This document shows positions 19,980 through 29,350 of a stretch of DNA of 64,000 nt, one piece after another (the stretch's first letter is position 1; each line of letters opens with the position of its first letter). Position numbers and translations under genes: made by a program. Location: contig CACKOO010000003.1 in NCBI GenBank assembly GCA_902601765.1, positions 42,391 through 106,390 of the forward strand. The letters run 5' to 3'. This DNA is from Hydrogenophilales bacterium (GTDB taxonomy: Bacteria > Pseudomonadota > Gammaproteobacteria > Burkholderiales > Eutrophovitaceae). The notes under the pieces are model-generated. The model was not told the DNA's origin. It saw nothing but the letters and a program-made list of their open reading frames with translations, and searched no databases.

Positions 19980-21602
19980 ATGGATAAATCTTTTAAAGCC
20001 GTTATCATTTTGCTATTAGGCGTAGCAATGGTCTCTTTTGCGGTAATAAGTCACGCAATATTTCTCGAGGATAATTACTGGGAATTGTTAATTCTAACCA
20101 TAGGAGTAGTCCTAATCATTTTAGGTTTCTACCAAATGCGCCGGCAGATGGTGGGGTTTTTTAGGGCGCAAAGAGGAGAAGTTGTTCTGAATACCTTCGG
20201 CGCATTAGGGATTATATTTGCCTTGAGTTACTTAAGTCAAAACTTTACCTTGCGATTAGACATGACAAAAGAGCGCACCCATTCTCTTTCACAACAAACC
20301 ATAAATATGCTGCATAGGCTAGATAAACCAATACATATCATTTTTTTTCATGATGCGATGATGCGCGAAACTGACGACCTGTACAAGTTAATGGGCAGTT
20401 ATACTAAAAATATTACCGTTGAATTTCTCGATCCAATGGTAAACCCAGCTCAAGCAAGATTGAAGGGTATCGAATTTGCTGGCACTGCTCTTCTTGAAAG
20501 CGAAGGTCGTCAAGTCAGGGTAAACGGATTTACTGAGGTTGATATTGCTAACGGGATACTTCGTGTTTCGCAAGGGCGACAACAAACTCTTTGCTTTTTG
20601 GAGGGGCATGCGGAAAGTGACCCTTTCAGTCTAGAACATCATGATCATTTTGAAGCGCCTGGAAAAGCTGGCCATTCTCACGGGCTAGATACAAAAATAG
20701 TGATGCATGAAAGACACGGTATGGGAAAAGCTCGCAAAAGCTTGGAAAGTATGAATTACAAAGTTCAATCCCTAAATCTTTTAGATTCAACACAAAAAAT
20801 AGCCCACTGCGAAGTATTAATCGTAGCTGGTCCGCAAATACAACTCAGACCAAGGGAAATAGATGTAATTGAAGAATTCATTACCGCCGGAGGAAACGTT
20901 TTTTTTATGCTCGACCCTTTTGTGCATTCTGGCCTTGAGAAAACCATAGAGAGCTTGGGTGTAAAAATTAATGATACGTTAATCATTGATGAAGCGAGCC
21001 ATTTTTGGACGGATATTTCAGCACCGGCGGTAACAAACTATAATCGACATGCTATCACAGAGGGACTTCCCCTGACTTTCTTCATGGGAGCTCGTTCATT
21101 GTCTCCTGCTGAGTACCCGGTACCTGGTAATGCAGTTAAACCCCTGATTAATTCGTCTAAAAGAAGCTTTGCTGAGACCAGTAAAAACGACGTGGAATTT
21201 GAATTGGGAGTTGATACGCCGGGGCCGAATACGATTATGGCGGTTATTGTCCGTAATCCCGAGTATGTAGACCCAACCATTCTCGTCACTCCCGAAAATC
21301 AATCATCTAGTCGAGCTACGCGACCTAAGGTTGATAAAAATTCTAGGATAGTGGTAGTTGGTGACTCTGATTTCGCGACTAACTCTTTCTTCCATGTACT
21401 AGGGAATGGAAATCTGTTTTTGAATGCGGTTAACTATTTATCAGCTCAAGAGAATTTAATCGGTATTGAACCAAAAACATATGACCTTCCTAGGGTAAAT
21501 CTAACTAATCGCCAAATGAAGGGAACATTTTTTCTTAGTATAATCTTTGTACCCGGTATTTTGTTGCTTGTTGGTATTGCAGTATGGTGGAGGCAACGCT
21601 AA
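19980..21602 (+). CDS. GldG-like ABC-associated auxiliary membrane protein
   Basis: RLDMTKERTHSLSQQTINML; GGNVFFMLDPF; terminal TM segment; 4 nt after the permease. Confidence 0.82.
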   Translation: MDKSFKAVIILLLGVAMVSFAVISHAIFLEDNYWELLILTIGVVLIILGFYQMRRQMVGFFRAQRGEVVLNTFGALGIIFALSYLSQNFTLRLDMTKERTHSLSQQTINMLHRLDKPIHIIFFHDAMMRETDDLYKLMGSYTKNITVEFLDPMVNPAQARLKGIEFAGTALLESEGRQVRVNGFTEVDIANGILRVSQGRQQTLCFLEGHAESDPFSLEHHDHFEAPGKAGHSHGLDTKIVMHERHGMGKARKSLESMNYKVQSLNLLDSTQKIAHCEVLIVAGPQIQLRPREIDVIEEFITAGGNVFFMLDPFVHSGLEKTIESLGVKINDTLIIDEASHFWTDISAPAVTNYNRHAITEGLPLTFFMGARSLSPAEYPVPGNAVKPLINSSKRSFAETSKNDVEFELGVDTPGPNTIMAVIVRNPEYVDPTILVTPENQSSSRATRPKVDKNSRIVVVGDSDFATNSFFHVLGNGNLFLNAVNYLSAQENLIGIEPKTYDLPRVNLTNRQMKGTFFLSIIFVPGILLLVGIAVWWRQR

Positions 21603-21605
21603 GTT

Positions 21606-22187
21606 ATGATAAAAAAATTTTCAAACACGATCTTAGTTTGGAGTGTATTATCAAGCTTATTAATGATAATATTTCTAGTCAACATGGGGGTAAAAACTAG
21701 AAGTCCTGAAGAGTATAATGAACGCAAGAAAGCCTCTGTTAATAATAAATTTGTGGTTCCAGGGCAAATTGAATCTATTGGAGCTCTAGAAATTATTATA
21801 GGCGGCGAAGCACATAGATACCAAAGAACAAAGGCGGGCAACTGGATTTACCATCAGGAGTACGGGGATAGTACCAAAAACCATGAACGTACTACTGTCG
21901 ATCAACATTCAAAAATTCAATATGCACTAACTGGGTTTGGGCGCGCGCAGAAAGAAAGAGTCTTCAAATATAACCCTTTAGCAGATGAGTATGGTGTAAG
22001 TAATCCAAAAATTTATTTAATTATTTATACACACGCATCTGATTCGTTGCCTTGGCGCAAAATAGCAGTAGGAGATGTGGCGCCAGATACTGTTAGCAGA
22101 TATATCTTAATAGGCTTTACCATTTTTACGATTGCCAATTTCCATATTGATAATCTTGTAAAATTAATCAATGAGACCTCAAATTGA
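21606..22187 (+). CDS. DUF4340-like protein of the GldAFG-type module
   Basis: Position after GldG-like gene; N-terminal TM; YGVSNPKIYLIIY...WRKIAVGDVAPDTVSRYI resembles DUF4340 proteins. Confidence 0.6.
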   Translation: MIKKFSNTILVWSVLSSLLMIIFLVNMGVKTRSPEEYNERKKASVNNKFVVPGQIESIGALEIIIGGEAHRYQRTKAGNWIYHQEYGDSTKNHERTTVDQHSKIQYALTGFGRAQKERVFKYNPLADEYGVSNPKIYLIIYTHASDSLPWRKIAVGDVAPDTVSRYILIGFTIFTIANFHIDNLVKLINETSN

Positions 22188-22238
22188 GCTAGACTATAAC
22201 TTCTTTAGTAGTAAGCCAACTATATAATCCTAATAATT

Positions 22239-23423
22239 ATGAAAAAAATATTACTGGGCATAACAGGAGGTATCGCAGCATACAAGTCAGCTTCCTTAAT
22301 AAGGCTACTCACGAAATCTGGAATTGATGTTCAAGTTGTAATGACTAATGCAGCGACACGGTTTATTTCTAAAATTACCATGCAGGCTCTCTCTGGGAAA
22401 CCTGTTGCTGAAAATATGTGGCAAGGAGAAGGGCATGGAATGAGTCATATAGAACTTAGTAGGGGGAAAAATCTTATTTTAATTGCTCCGGCATCAGCAA
22501 ATTTCATAGCAAAATTAGCTCATGGCGCCGCGGACGATCTTTTATCTACTATTTGCTTAGCTCGTAATTGCAGGGTCGTCGTTGCACCCGCCATGAATAG
22601 GGAAATGTGGGAAAACAAAGCAACACAAAGAAACATAAGGACGCTCGAGAGTGATGGAATTACTTTTGTTGGTCCTGAGGGAGGTGATCAAGCATGTGGA
22701 GAAATAGGTTTGGGCAGAATGTCAGAACCCGCTATTATTTTTGATTCAGTAGTTAGTTTATTATCTACAAAATCTTTTTTTTCAAATGTTAATATCTTGG
22801 TGACGGTTGGTGGTACCTTCGAAAAAATTGATGCTGTAAGAGGCATCACTAACCAAAGCTCAGGTGAAATGGGGTTTTCCGTAGCTCGTGCGGCGATAGA
22901 GTGTGGGGCCTCGGTCACAATTGTAGCGGGTATAACCACTGCCGATCCTCCGAATAATTGCCGCATTATTAAGGTAGAGTCGGCTGAAGAGATGTATAGT
23001 GCCGTCACAGACGTAATAGCGGAAACAGATATTTTTATTAGCGTAGCTGCAGTAGCTGACTATAAAGTTAAGTCCCCCAGATCATACAAACTTAAAAAGA
23101 ATTCTAATCCTATTACGGAAATTTCTCTCGAACCAACGCGTGATATTCTCAAGGAGATTGGTGCGCTTACCAAACCTCCACTTTGCGTTGGTTTTGCTGC
23201 AGAAACTGAAAACCTTGAGATAAACGCGCAGAAAAAACGGCTACATAAGAACATACCCCTTATAGTAGGAAATCTTGTACAGGATTCGATTGGATTAAAA
23301 CACAGCGAATTACTTCTTATCGATTCTAAAGGGTCTCGTAAATTGCCGAAGGATACCAAACTAAACCAAGCTCGGAAACTTATGCAGCACATCGGAGGTA
23401 TTTTTGAAGAGCATAAAAATTGA
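22239..23423 (+). CDS. coaBC: Bifunctional phosphopantothenoylcysteine decarboxylase / phosphopantothenate-cysteine ligase
   Basis: [54 protein letters not shown]. Confidence 0.96.
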   Translation: MKKILLGITGGIAAYKSASLIRLLTKSGIDVQVVMTNAATRFISKITMQALSGKPVAENMWQGEGHGMSHIELSRGKNLILIAPASANFIAKLAHGAADDLLSTICLARNCRVVVAPAMNREMWENKATQRNIRTLESDGITFVGPEGGDQACGEIGLGRMSEPAIIFDSVVSLLSTKSFFSNVNILVTVGGTFEKIDAVRGITNQSSGEMGFSVARAAIECGASVTIVAGITTADPPNNCRIIKVESAEEMYSAVTDVIAETDIFISVAAVADYKVKSPRSYKLKKNSNPITEISLEPTRDILKEIGALTKPPLCVGFAAETENLEINAQKKRLHKNIPLIVGNLVQDSIGLKHSELLLIDSKGSRKLPKDTKLNQARKLMQHIGGIFEEHKN

Positions 23424-23859
23424 CTTACTTGTCCAAGACCCTAGGATTGGATATAAAATTCCAACTTATGCCACCCCAGGCTCTGCCGGCCTAGATTTGC
23501 GAGCTTGCATTGAGACTGGCCTCGCGCTAAATCCGGGCAAGACGGAACTTATACCAACAGGTATAGCCGTACATATTAATGATCCAGAGGTAGCGGCAAT
23601 TATATTGCCAAGATCAGGTTTGGGCCACAAACATGGAATTGTAATGGGGAATTTAGTCGGCTTGATAGACTCAGATTATCAAGGACAAATTTTTATATCC
23701 ACTTGGAATAGAAGTAAAAAGATTTTTTTCATAGAGCCAATGGATCGCCTGGCTCAATTAGTGTTTGTTCCAATAATTAAAGCCGAATTCAATCTGGTGT
23801 CAAAATTTGAGCTCAGCAAACGCGGAAACGGTGGATTTGGAAGTACTGGTACTTCCTAA
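23404..23859 (+). CDS. dut: dUTP diphosphatase (TTG start, overlaps coaBC)
   Basis: [46 protein letters not shown]. Confidence 0.96.
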   Translation: MKSIKIDLLVQDPRIGYKIPTYATPGSAGLDLRACIETGLALNPGKTELIPTGIAVHINDPEVAAIILPRSGLGHKHGIVMGNLVGLIDSDYQGQIFISTWNRSKKIFFIEPMDRLAQLVFVPIIKAEFNLVSKFELSKRGNGGFGSTGTS

Positions 23860-23901
23860 AAAGCCCAAGAATCACCCTGGACTTTTTGTAGAATAACTAT
23901 A

Positions 23902-24354
23902 TTACTCCGGAAATACCATAGCTTCCTCCTTATGAGCATAAGGATCCTCTATTTCTCCTGACTTGATACGACGCGCTTCTTCCGATCGCATAAAAGTGAC
24001 AACAGCGATTATAGCCTCTGCGGGCATGGTGGTTCCAAATGCTCCCATTGATCCCCCACGATTTAGTGGAATACCAATTGATATCGTGGTCATTATATCT
24101 ACATTGGTATTCGCCGAATAGGCAAACTTACCGCAAGTAAGGCACGGCCCTTTGCCTCCAATTCCTCCACCTCCGTGGCAAAATGCACACCTTCTCGCGA
24201 ACCAATATTTGCCCTGTTTCACAACTTCGGCATTATCAACGTCTAACTCAAGATCTGCATCATGCATTTTGTGTCCAGCAAATGAACTACTTACCATGAC
24301 GATCCCTAGGACCATAACTAAGATACCAATTGTTTTGTTAACAGTAAATATCAT
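23902..24354 (-). CDS. xoxG: c-type cytochrome, probable XoxG/cytochrome cL electron acceptor of XoxF
   Basis: CAFCHGGGG heme motif; signal peptide; adjacent to xoxJ and xoxF. Confidence 0.8.
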   Translation of the reverse strand: MIFTVNKTIGILVMVLGIVMVSSSFAGHKMHDADLELDVDNAEVVKQGKYWFARRCAFCHGGGGIGGKGPCLTCGKFAYSANTNVDIMTTISIGIPLNRGGSMGAFGTTMPAEAIIAVVTFMRSEEARRIKSGEIEDPYAHKEEAMVFPE

Positions 24355-24392
24355 TACAGCTTTCCTCCAACGAACAACTTAAAAATATGTTT

Positions 24393-25325
24393 CTATTGAA
24401 ACGGAGCGTAATAAGGTACTCCGTACTTCTCTACTTTTTCCTGGATAGTGCCATTTTCTAAAAGTGCAGCTATTCCTTGATTTAAAAAATCCATCAATGA
24501 CTTATCTTTTTTCATCATCATATACGATAAATTCCAACGTTGCCCTTCTTTTGGAACATATCCTTTCTCCATTTCCACCTCAAAACCTGGAACTTCCTTT
24601 CTTGCAACTGCCATAGCTGTGGGCCACACAATGGCTGCCTGGACCTCACCTTTCGCAAATCCCCGCATAATACGTCGATTGTCTTTATAGAGTGCTCTCG
24701 GTATTTTTCGTTCGAACAACATGTTGTCAATAGGAGTGGACATCGGAACACCAATTGTTATTCCTGCTTCAAAAAGTTCTTCTATCGACTTTTTTCCTAC
24801 CGCATCTCCTTGGGTCACTAACACATAACCTATACCCAAGTAGGCATTGGTAAAAGCGAGTTTCCCCATTAGTTGGTCTTCATCTCCCGAATCAGAGACT
24901 CCCATGAAAACATCGCAGCGTCCCTTCATTAAAGACCTTCTGAGCGCCCTAGACATTCCTCCTCTTGTACCGGTATCCGCCCAGTACATTTCCATACGCA
25001 TATTACCTCTGGCGGCTATCGCTTCCATTATTTCAACATCAAACCCTGGTGGGTTCATATTTTGATTAGCATATGGATAGCCATATGGATCAGCGCACGC
25101 TACAATTTTTCCTTTTGCTTTAGCTCTCTCAAGAGAATCCGATATGTCATTGGGGTCCGGGGTAAGTATCTCGTCTGGATCCGTAGTAGTCTGCGCGGAA
25201 ACAATACCAGAAGAAATAAAAATAAATATTAGTAAAAGCTGTTTCGCTATTTTATAAATCACACCAACCTCCATAGGTAACTTATCGTATGTATCACATA
25301 AGACAATCTTATCAATTGCAACCAT
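24393..25325 (-). CDS. xoxJ: XoxJ/MoxJ-type periplasmic solute-binding-like protein; ATG at 25274 also possible
   Basis: KIVACADPYGYPYANQNMNPPGFDVEIMEAIAARG, CDVFMGVSDSG; signal peptide; between xoxF and xoxG. Confidence 0.8.
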   Translation of the reverse strand: MVAIDKIVLCDTYDKLPMEVGVIYKIAKQLLLIFIFISSGIVSAQTTTDPDEILTPDPNDISDSLERAKAKGKIVACADPYGYPYANQNMNPPGFDVEIMEAIAARGNMRMEMYWADTGTRGGMSRALRRSLMKGRCDVFMGVSDSGDEDQLMGKLAFTNAYLGIGYVLVTQGDAVGKKSIEELFEAGITIGVPMSTPIDNMLFERKIPRALYKDNRRIMRGFAKGEVQAAIVWPTAMAVARKEVPGFEVEMEKGYVPKEGQRWNLSYMMMKKDKSLMDFLNQGIAALLENGTIQEKVEKYGVPYYAPFQ

Positions 25326-25358
25326 TCATTTTTCTTTTTCAAACTAATCTCTGAAGAA

Positions 25359-25394
25359 AAACAAGGGGAGGCTAAAAATCGCCTCCCCTTGTTT
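25359..25394 (-). terminator. Intergenic intrinsic terminator/attenuator or mRNA-stabilising hairpin between xoxF and xoxJ
   Basis: Perfect 14-bp inverted repeat AAACAAGGGGAGGC-taaaaatc-GCCTCCCCTTGTTT; a T-rich tract (TTTTTC) follows on the minus strand. Confidence 0.85.
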
Positions 25395-25435
25395 GACCAT
25401 ACACTTAGCTATGGACCTGCGTATCTTCAAATAAA

Positions 25436-27175
25436 TTAATTTACCTTGAAGACCATTAGGCCAGCGCCTTTATTGTGTGTTTTACCATACTCGGCGTAGT
25501 AGAGTGGCCAAATACCACCACCACCTCGACCGTAAACGATAGATATAAACTGCTCACCGTTTCTAGTGTAGGTTGTTGGATTTCCGTGAATGGAAGAACC
25601 AACTTGGAACGCCCAAAGGTGCTCACCAGTTTCATCGTTTACAGCATTAAAGTAGCCATCTGGATCACCGTAGAACACCAAACCACCACCGGTAGCTAGC
25701 ATACCACTAGTTGCCGGCCAGCTTTGGGACTTAGTCCAGACAAGCTTACCTGTTGCTGCGTCATACGCCTTGTTGTGGCCTGCGCCAGCGTTGAAGGTAA
25801 TAACCTTCGCGCCCAGATACCACTCACCACGTTTCCATTCCATTTTCTTGGCTTGGAGATCCATGCTGAAGTCATAAACTGGAACATACACCATCTTAGT
25901 ACGATGACTGTACGCTGCTGGATGCCATTCTTTACCACCGTCAAGAGAAGGAGATATATTCGTGGTTACACGATCATATACAACATCCATTTTCGGCCAG
26001 TCGTAGACTGGACGGCAGTTTTTATGAGATGGACTAATTGGCTGAGAAATCCAGTTCACACGGCTTAAGGTGTTAACCCATAGGCACTTGTGCTCATTAA
26101 GCCCGGGACCTCTGCTTATAGTATTGACACGGTCCATGGAATAAATGTGGCCGTTACGAGAAGCGTGAATCCACATTTTCTTACCACCTAGGTCAACAAG
26201 GATATTCTCGTTAACACCGTCGTAATCGTATGGATCGTTAGGAGTATAGGCATAGTAGCTCTTGATTTTTCCACTGTCAGCGTCTAAGACAAGAGTAGAG
26301 TTACTAAACAGGTTGTCTCCGAGGCGAACATGACGATCGAAGTCAGGACCTGGATTACCCGTTGGCCAGTATAGTGAGTTGGTGTCTGGATCATACGAAC
26401 CCGTAATCCAAGCAGAACCTCCACCATACTTCCATGACTCTCCTGCCCAGGTGTCGTTACCTGGCTCACCGGGAGCTGGAATTGTATAGGTTTTCCATGC
26501 TGGAGCGCCGGTATCAGCATCAATAGCGGCAATCCATCCGCGAACACCATATTCAGCACCAGCAGTTCCAAATACCACTTTGTCGTTCACAACCAACGGC
26601 ATAATGGTAAATGTTTCGGCATATGTATAATCACCAATCTTTTTATCCCAAACGACTTTACCAGTTTGGTTGTCAAGAGCAACTATATGTGCATCAAGGG
26701 TTGCGAGATAGAGTTTGTTTTTATAAACAGCAACTCCACGGTTAACTACGTCACAGCATAGTTTTGGAAACACGTCACCTGGCAATTCACGTTCATACTT
26801 CCACAATTGCTCTCCAGTAGTTCCGTTTACAGCAAGAACTTTATTGAATGAAGTAGTGACATAGATGGTTCCATTAACTGCGACTGCTTGGCTATCCTGT
26901 CCCTCTAAAACTCCAAAAGAAAGGTTCCAAGCTGGTACTAAACTCTTAACATTATCTCTGTTAACAGTAGACAGAGCACTGTAGCGAGTTGTTGCATAAT
27001 CTTTGCCGTAATGCATCCAGTTTTGATGATCCATACCCGCATTTAATAACATGTCAGAAGTTACATAGTTTGGATATAAAACTGATCCAAGTCTATCAAC
27101 ACCCTGAGCAGCTACTAAAGATGAGAAGCTCATTACCACTAAAGCAATTAACGACATAACAGTACGTTTCAACAT
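25436..27175 (-). CDS. xoxF: PQQ-dependent methanol/alcohol dehydrogenase, lanthanide-type (XoxF)
   Basis: Signal peptide; vicinal CC in PKLCCDVVNRGVAVY; YTPNDPYDYDGVN with the extra Asp typical of lanthanide enzymes; PQQ beta-propeller repeats such as TGEQLWKYE and TGKLVWTK. Confidence 0.92.
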   Translation of the reverse strand: MLKRTVMSLIALVVMSFSSLVAAQGVDRLGSVLYPNYVTSDMLLNAGMDHQNWMHYGKDYATTRYSALSTVNRDNVKSLVPAWNLSFGVLEGQDSQAVAVNGTIYVTTSFNKVLAVNGTTGEQLWKYERELPGDVFPKLCCDVVNRGVAVYKNKLYLATLDAHIVALDNQTGKVVWDKKIGDYTYAETFTIMPLVVNDKVVFGTAGAEYGVRGWIAAIDADTGAPAWKTYTIPAPGEPGNDTWAGESWKYGGGSAWITGSYDPDTNSLYWPTGNPGPDFDRHVRLGDNLFSNSTLVLDADSGKIKSYYAYTPNDPYDYDGVNENILVDLGGKKMWIHASRNGHIYSMDRVNTISRGPGLNEHKCLWVNTLSRVNWISQPISPSHKNCRPVYDWPKMDVVYDRVTTNISPSLDGGKEWHPAAYSHRTKMVYVPVYDFSMDLQAKKMEWKRGEWYLGAKVITFNAGAGHNKAYDAATGKLVWTKSQSWPATSGMLATGGGLVFYGDPDGYFNAVNDETGEHLWAFQVGSSIHGNPTTYTRNGEQFISIVYGRGGGGIWPLYYAEYGKTHNKGAGLMVFKVN

Positions 27176-27449
27176 TAAACATACCTCCCAGTATTGCGCC
27201 TACGATTAAGAAAACAAAATTTGTGTAGGCTAAATGTTAATCATGATTAAATTTTAATTGTTAGCCGGCCGGGGTTTTAGCCCCCTGCAGACTAATCGCT
27301 ACGTTAGATCAACAAATATTTATTGTCAACCCATACATATTATAAACATTTGTGCACATATCTGATAAATTTATGAATTTGGTAGTCTATTAAAAATTTT
27401 TATGGAAGAATCAACTTCATATCAGACAACCAGGTATTGGTGCTAAATT

Positions 27450-27932
27450 TTGGCTCTACAATTTTTCATAAATACAACACAAGCTTATAAGTTACTGAAA
27501 ATAGGCATATATATTGTGTTATTAGTACTCTCTTTGCCTGTTGCTCAAGCTAACCCTTTACTTACCTTCCCACTGGAGATTAATGGTTTATCAATTAGAG
27601 CAGAAGTAGCCAACACCAACAAAACTAGACTATCGGGCTTGATGTACAGAAAAAAATTACCCAAAGATCAAGGAATGGTATTCGTATACAAAAATGAAAC
27701 CCAAACAGCAATGTGGATGAAAAATACAATTATTCCACTATCTGTCGCTTTCATCACTAGATCAGGGGAAATTTTGAACATTGAGAAAATGCAGCCTATG
27801 GATCTATCCCATCACTCCTCTTCAGGACCAGTTAAGTATGCGCTAGAGATGAATCAGGGCTGGTTTGTAAAAAACGGAGTTAAATCGGGTGATAAGCTCA
27901 GAGGTCTTGAACAACTTCCTCCAGCCGAGTAA
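27450..27932 (+). CDS. DUF192 family protein, predicted exported
   Basis: GLMYRKKLPKDQGMVFVYKNETQTAMWMKNTIIPLSVAFI. Confidence 0.85.
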   Translation: MALQFFINTTQAYKLLKIGIYIVLLVLSLPVAQANPLLTFPLEINGLSIRAEVANTNKTRLSGLMYRKKLPKDQGMVFVYKNETQTAMWMKNTIIPLSVAFITRSGEILNIEKMQPMDLSHHSSSGPVKYALEMNQGWFVKNGVKSGDKLRGLEQLPPAE

Positions 27933-28117
27933 GCCACAAATTGCGATTAGCATCCAAAATAGACAGAGTCATGACATCAACCTGAATTTCTTTCAGAGCC
28001 GGAACTTGGAAGAAAATCAAATAATGGAACGTCACGATCCACCTGCATTACGGGCTAAGACATGTATCCACCTCACAGTCCCTGGTATATTTGCATTTGT
28101 CAGCCTCCCATAGAGGT

Positions 28118-28198
28118 CTAAACTATAAAATATAGGACCACACTCCATATAGCTCCCACCGTTACGAATCCCGAGAGTGAATCCAGCAGTTTAAACAT
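28118..28198 (-). CDS. Candidate 26-aa single-TM small protein
   Basis: Manual translation MFKLLDSLSGFVTVGAIWSVVLYFIV*; GAGGTG-type ribosome-binding site about 5 nt upstream; sits in a stretch without convincing long ORFs. Confidence 0.35.
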   Translation of the reverse strand: MFKLLDSLSGFVTVGAIWSVVLYFIV

Positions 28199-28524
28199 TT
28201 TTTCACCTCTCTATTACCAAGGTATTCCTGATTCGATAGCGCCTATCTAAACACCCCCTACGGTTATAAGTTGATTCGCTCGAAAATAATGAGCTCGACT
28301 CAACCTCAAGAGTTATCGGAAGTAACAGAGCATCTGTTGCATTTTTGATAAATGTGTCTTGGCTTCTAACACCCGAGTTATATCGCATTGCTGGGGCTAC
28401 TAAATAACAGGTACTCGGCGGACGCAGCTAAAACGCCCCCAAAACACATAGATATCAAAAACAAGATGTCTATACCAAATGCAGTCAACCTAAAAAAAAT
28501 AAAATGTAGGTTTAAAATCAGAAG

Positions 28525-28839
28525 TTAGGTAGCTAGGTGTAAAGTAATCCACTTTTCAGACGAGAAGCTTAGAAAAACTTGCCCCAAGATTTCTCCCCGG
28601 CGAATAAAACCAATCTTTTGGGCTGGAATACTTTTACAATTATCGCCTTTAAAAAGAAAAGCTTCACCATTGACGCTGACCATTCTCTTGACCATGATAC
28701 CTATGGTTCGATGATGAAAAACGTAGAGCATGTTCTTCCTGATTTTCATGTTCTTGTATGCCACACACAATATATAGGCGCCCCCAACTATTGTCGGCGC
28801 CATACTATCGCCAGTAACCCTGTAAACCGCTATCTTCAA
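28525..28839 (-). CDS. sodX: S24/S26-type peptidase, probable nickel-SOD maturation protease SodX
   Basis: VTGDSMAPTI catalytic-Ser motif and GIMVKRMVSVNGEAFLFKGDN Lys region; directly downstream of sodN. Confidence 0.78.
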   Translation of the reverse strand: MKIAVYRVTGDSMAPTIVGGAYILCVAYKNMKIRKNMLYVFHHRTIGIMVKRMVSVNGEAFLFKGDNCKSIPAQKIGFIRRGEILGQVFLSFSSEKWITLHLAT

Positions 28840-28846
28840 GATAAAA

Positions 28847-29350
28847 CTAGTTTTTTAAATCGGGGTATACCAGTTCCAAATTTGGAGGATAAGGGCAAGT
28901 AGCTCTGTGAGTGGCCACATTTTTTGTTTTCCAAAATATATCCGCAAACTGGTTTACAGAATCCAACAAATCTACTGAAGCCTGCCGATCTACGTTTTGC
29001 TTTGCCTTGGACGCCAACAACATTATTCCATGAACTATCTCATGAATATCGGGATGTGCTTCAATTTGAGGTTGTTTGAAATAATCACCCCATATCACCC
29101 GAATGGCCTCCTTAACCTTTAATCCATGCTCTTCCTTTTGTGCTATCAAACGAGAAATTTGCGCTTGGTCACCTGCCGAGACTGATGTATTTGCCATCAA
29201 TTCAGCCAAAATATCATTAAGTCGAACCATCGTGAGACACGCAATTTGGGCTTCGATGGGATCGTAAATTTTACACGGAATATCACAATGGGCCTTGGCA
29301 CACTCAAATTGAAAAATCGCGTCTAAGGTTTTAAAGATTTTGAAAATCAT
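28847..29350 (-). CDS. sodN: Nickel superoxide dismutase precursor
   Basis: Propeptide MIFKIFKTLDAIFQFECAKA followed by the nickel hook HCDIPCKIYDP; helical body with WGDYFKQPQIEAHPDIHEIVH. Confidence 0.92.
   Translation of the reverse strand: MIFKIFKTLDAIFQFECAKAHCDIPCKIYDPIEAQIACLTMVRLNDILAELMANTSVSAGDQAQISRLIAQKEEHGLKVKEAIRVIWGDYFKQPQIEAHPDIHEIVHGIMLLASKAKQNVDRQASVDLLDSVNQFADIFWKTKNVATHRATCPYPPNLELVYPDLKN

Noticed and set aside
28140-28185. Possible tRNA T-arm (GTTACGAATCCCGAGAG)
   Set aside because: No matching acceptor or anticodon stem could be assembled around it, and the loop consensus is broken.
28579-28902. 107-aa plus-strand ORF
   Set aside because: Overlaps the opposite-strand sodX/sodN pair, which carries recognisable motifs.
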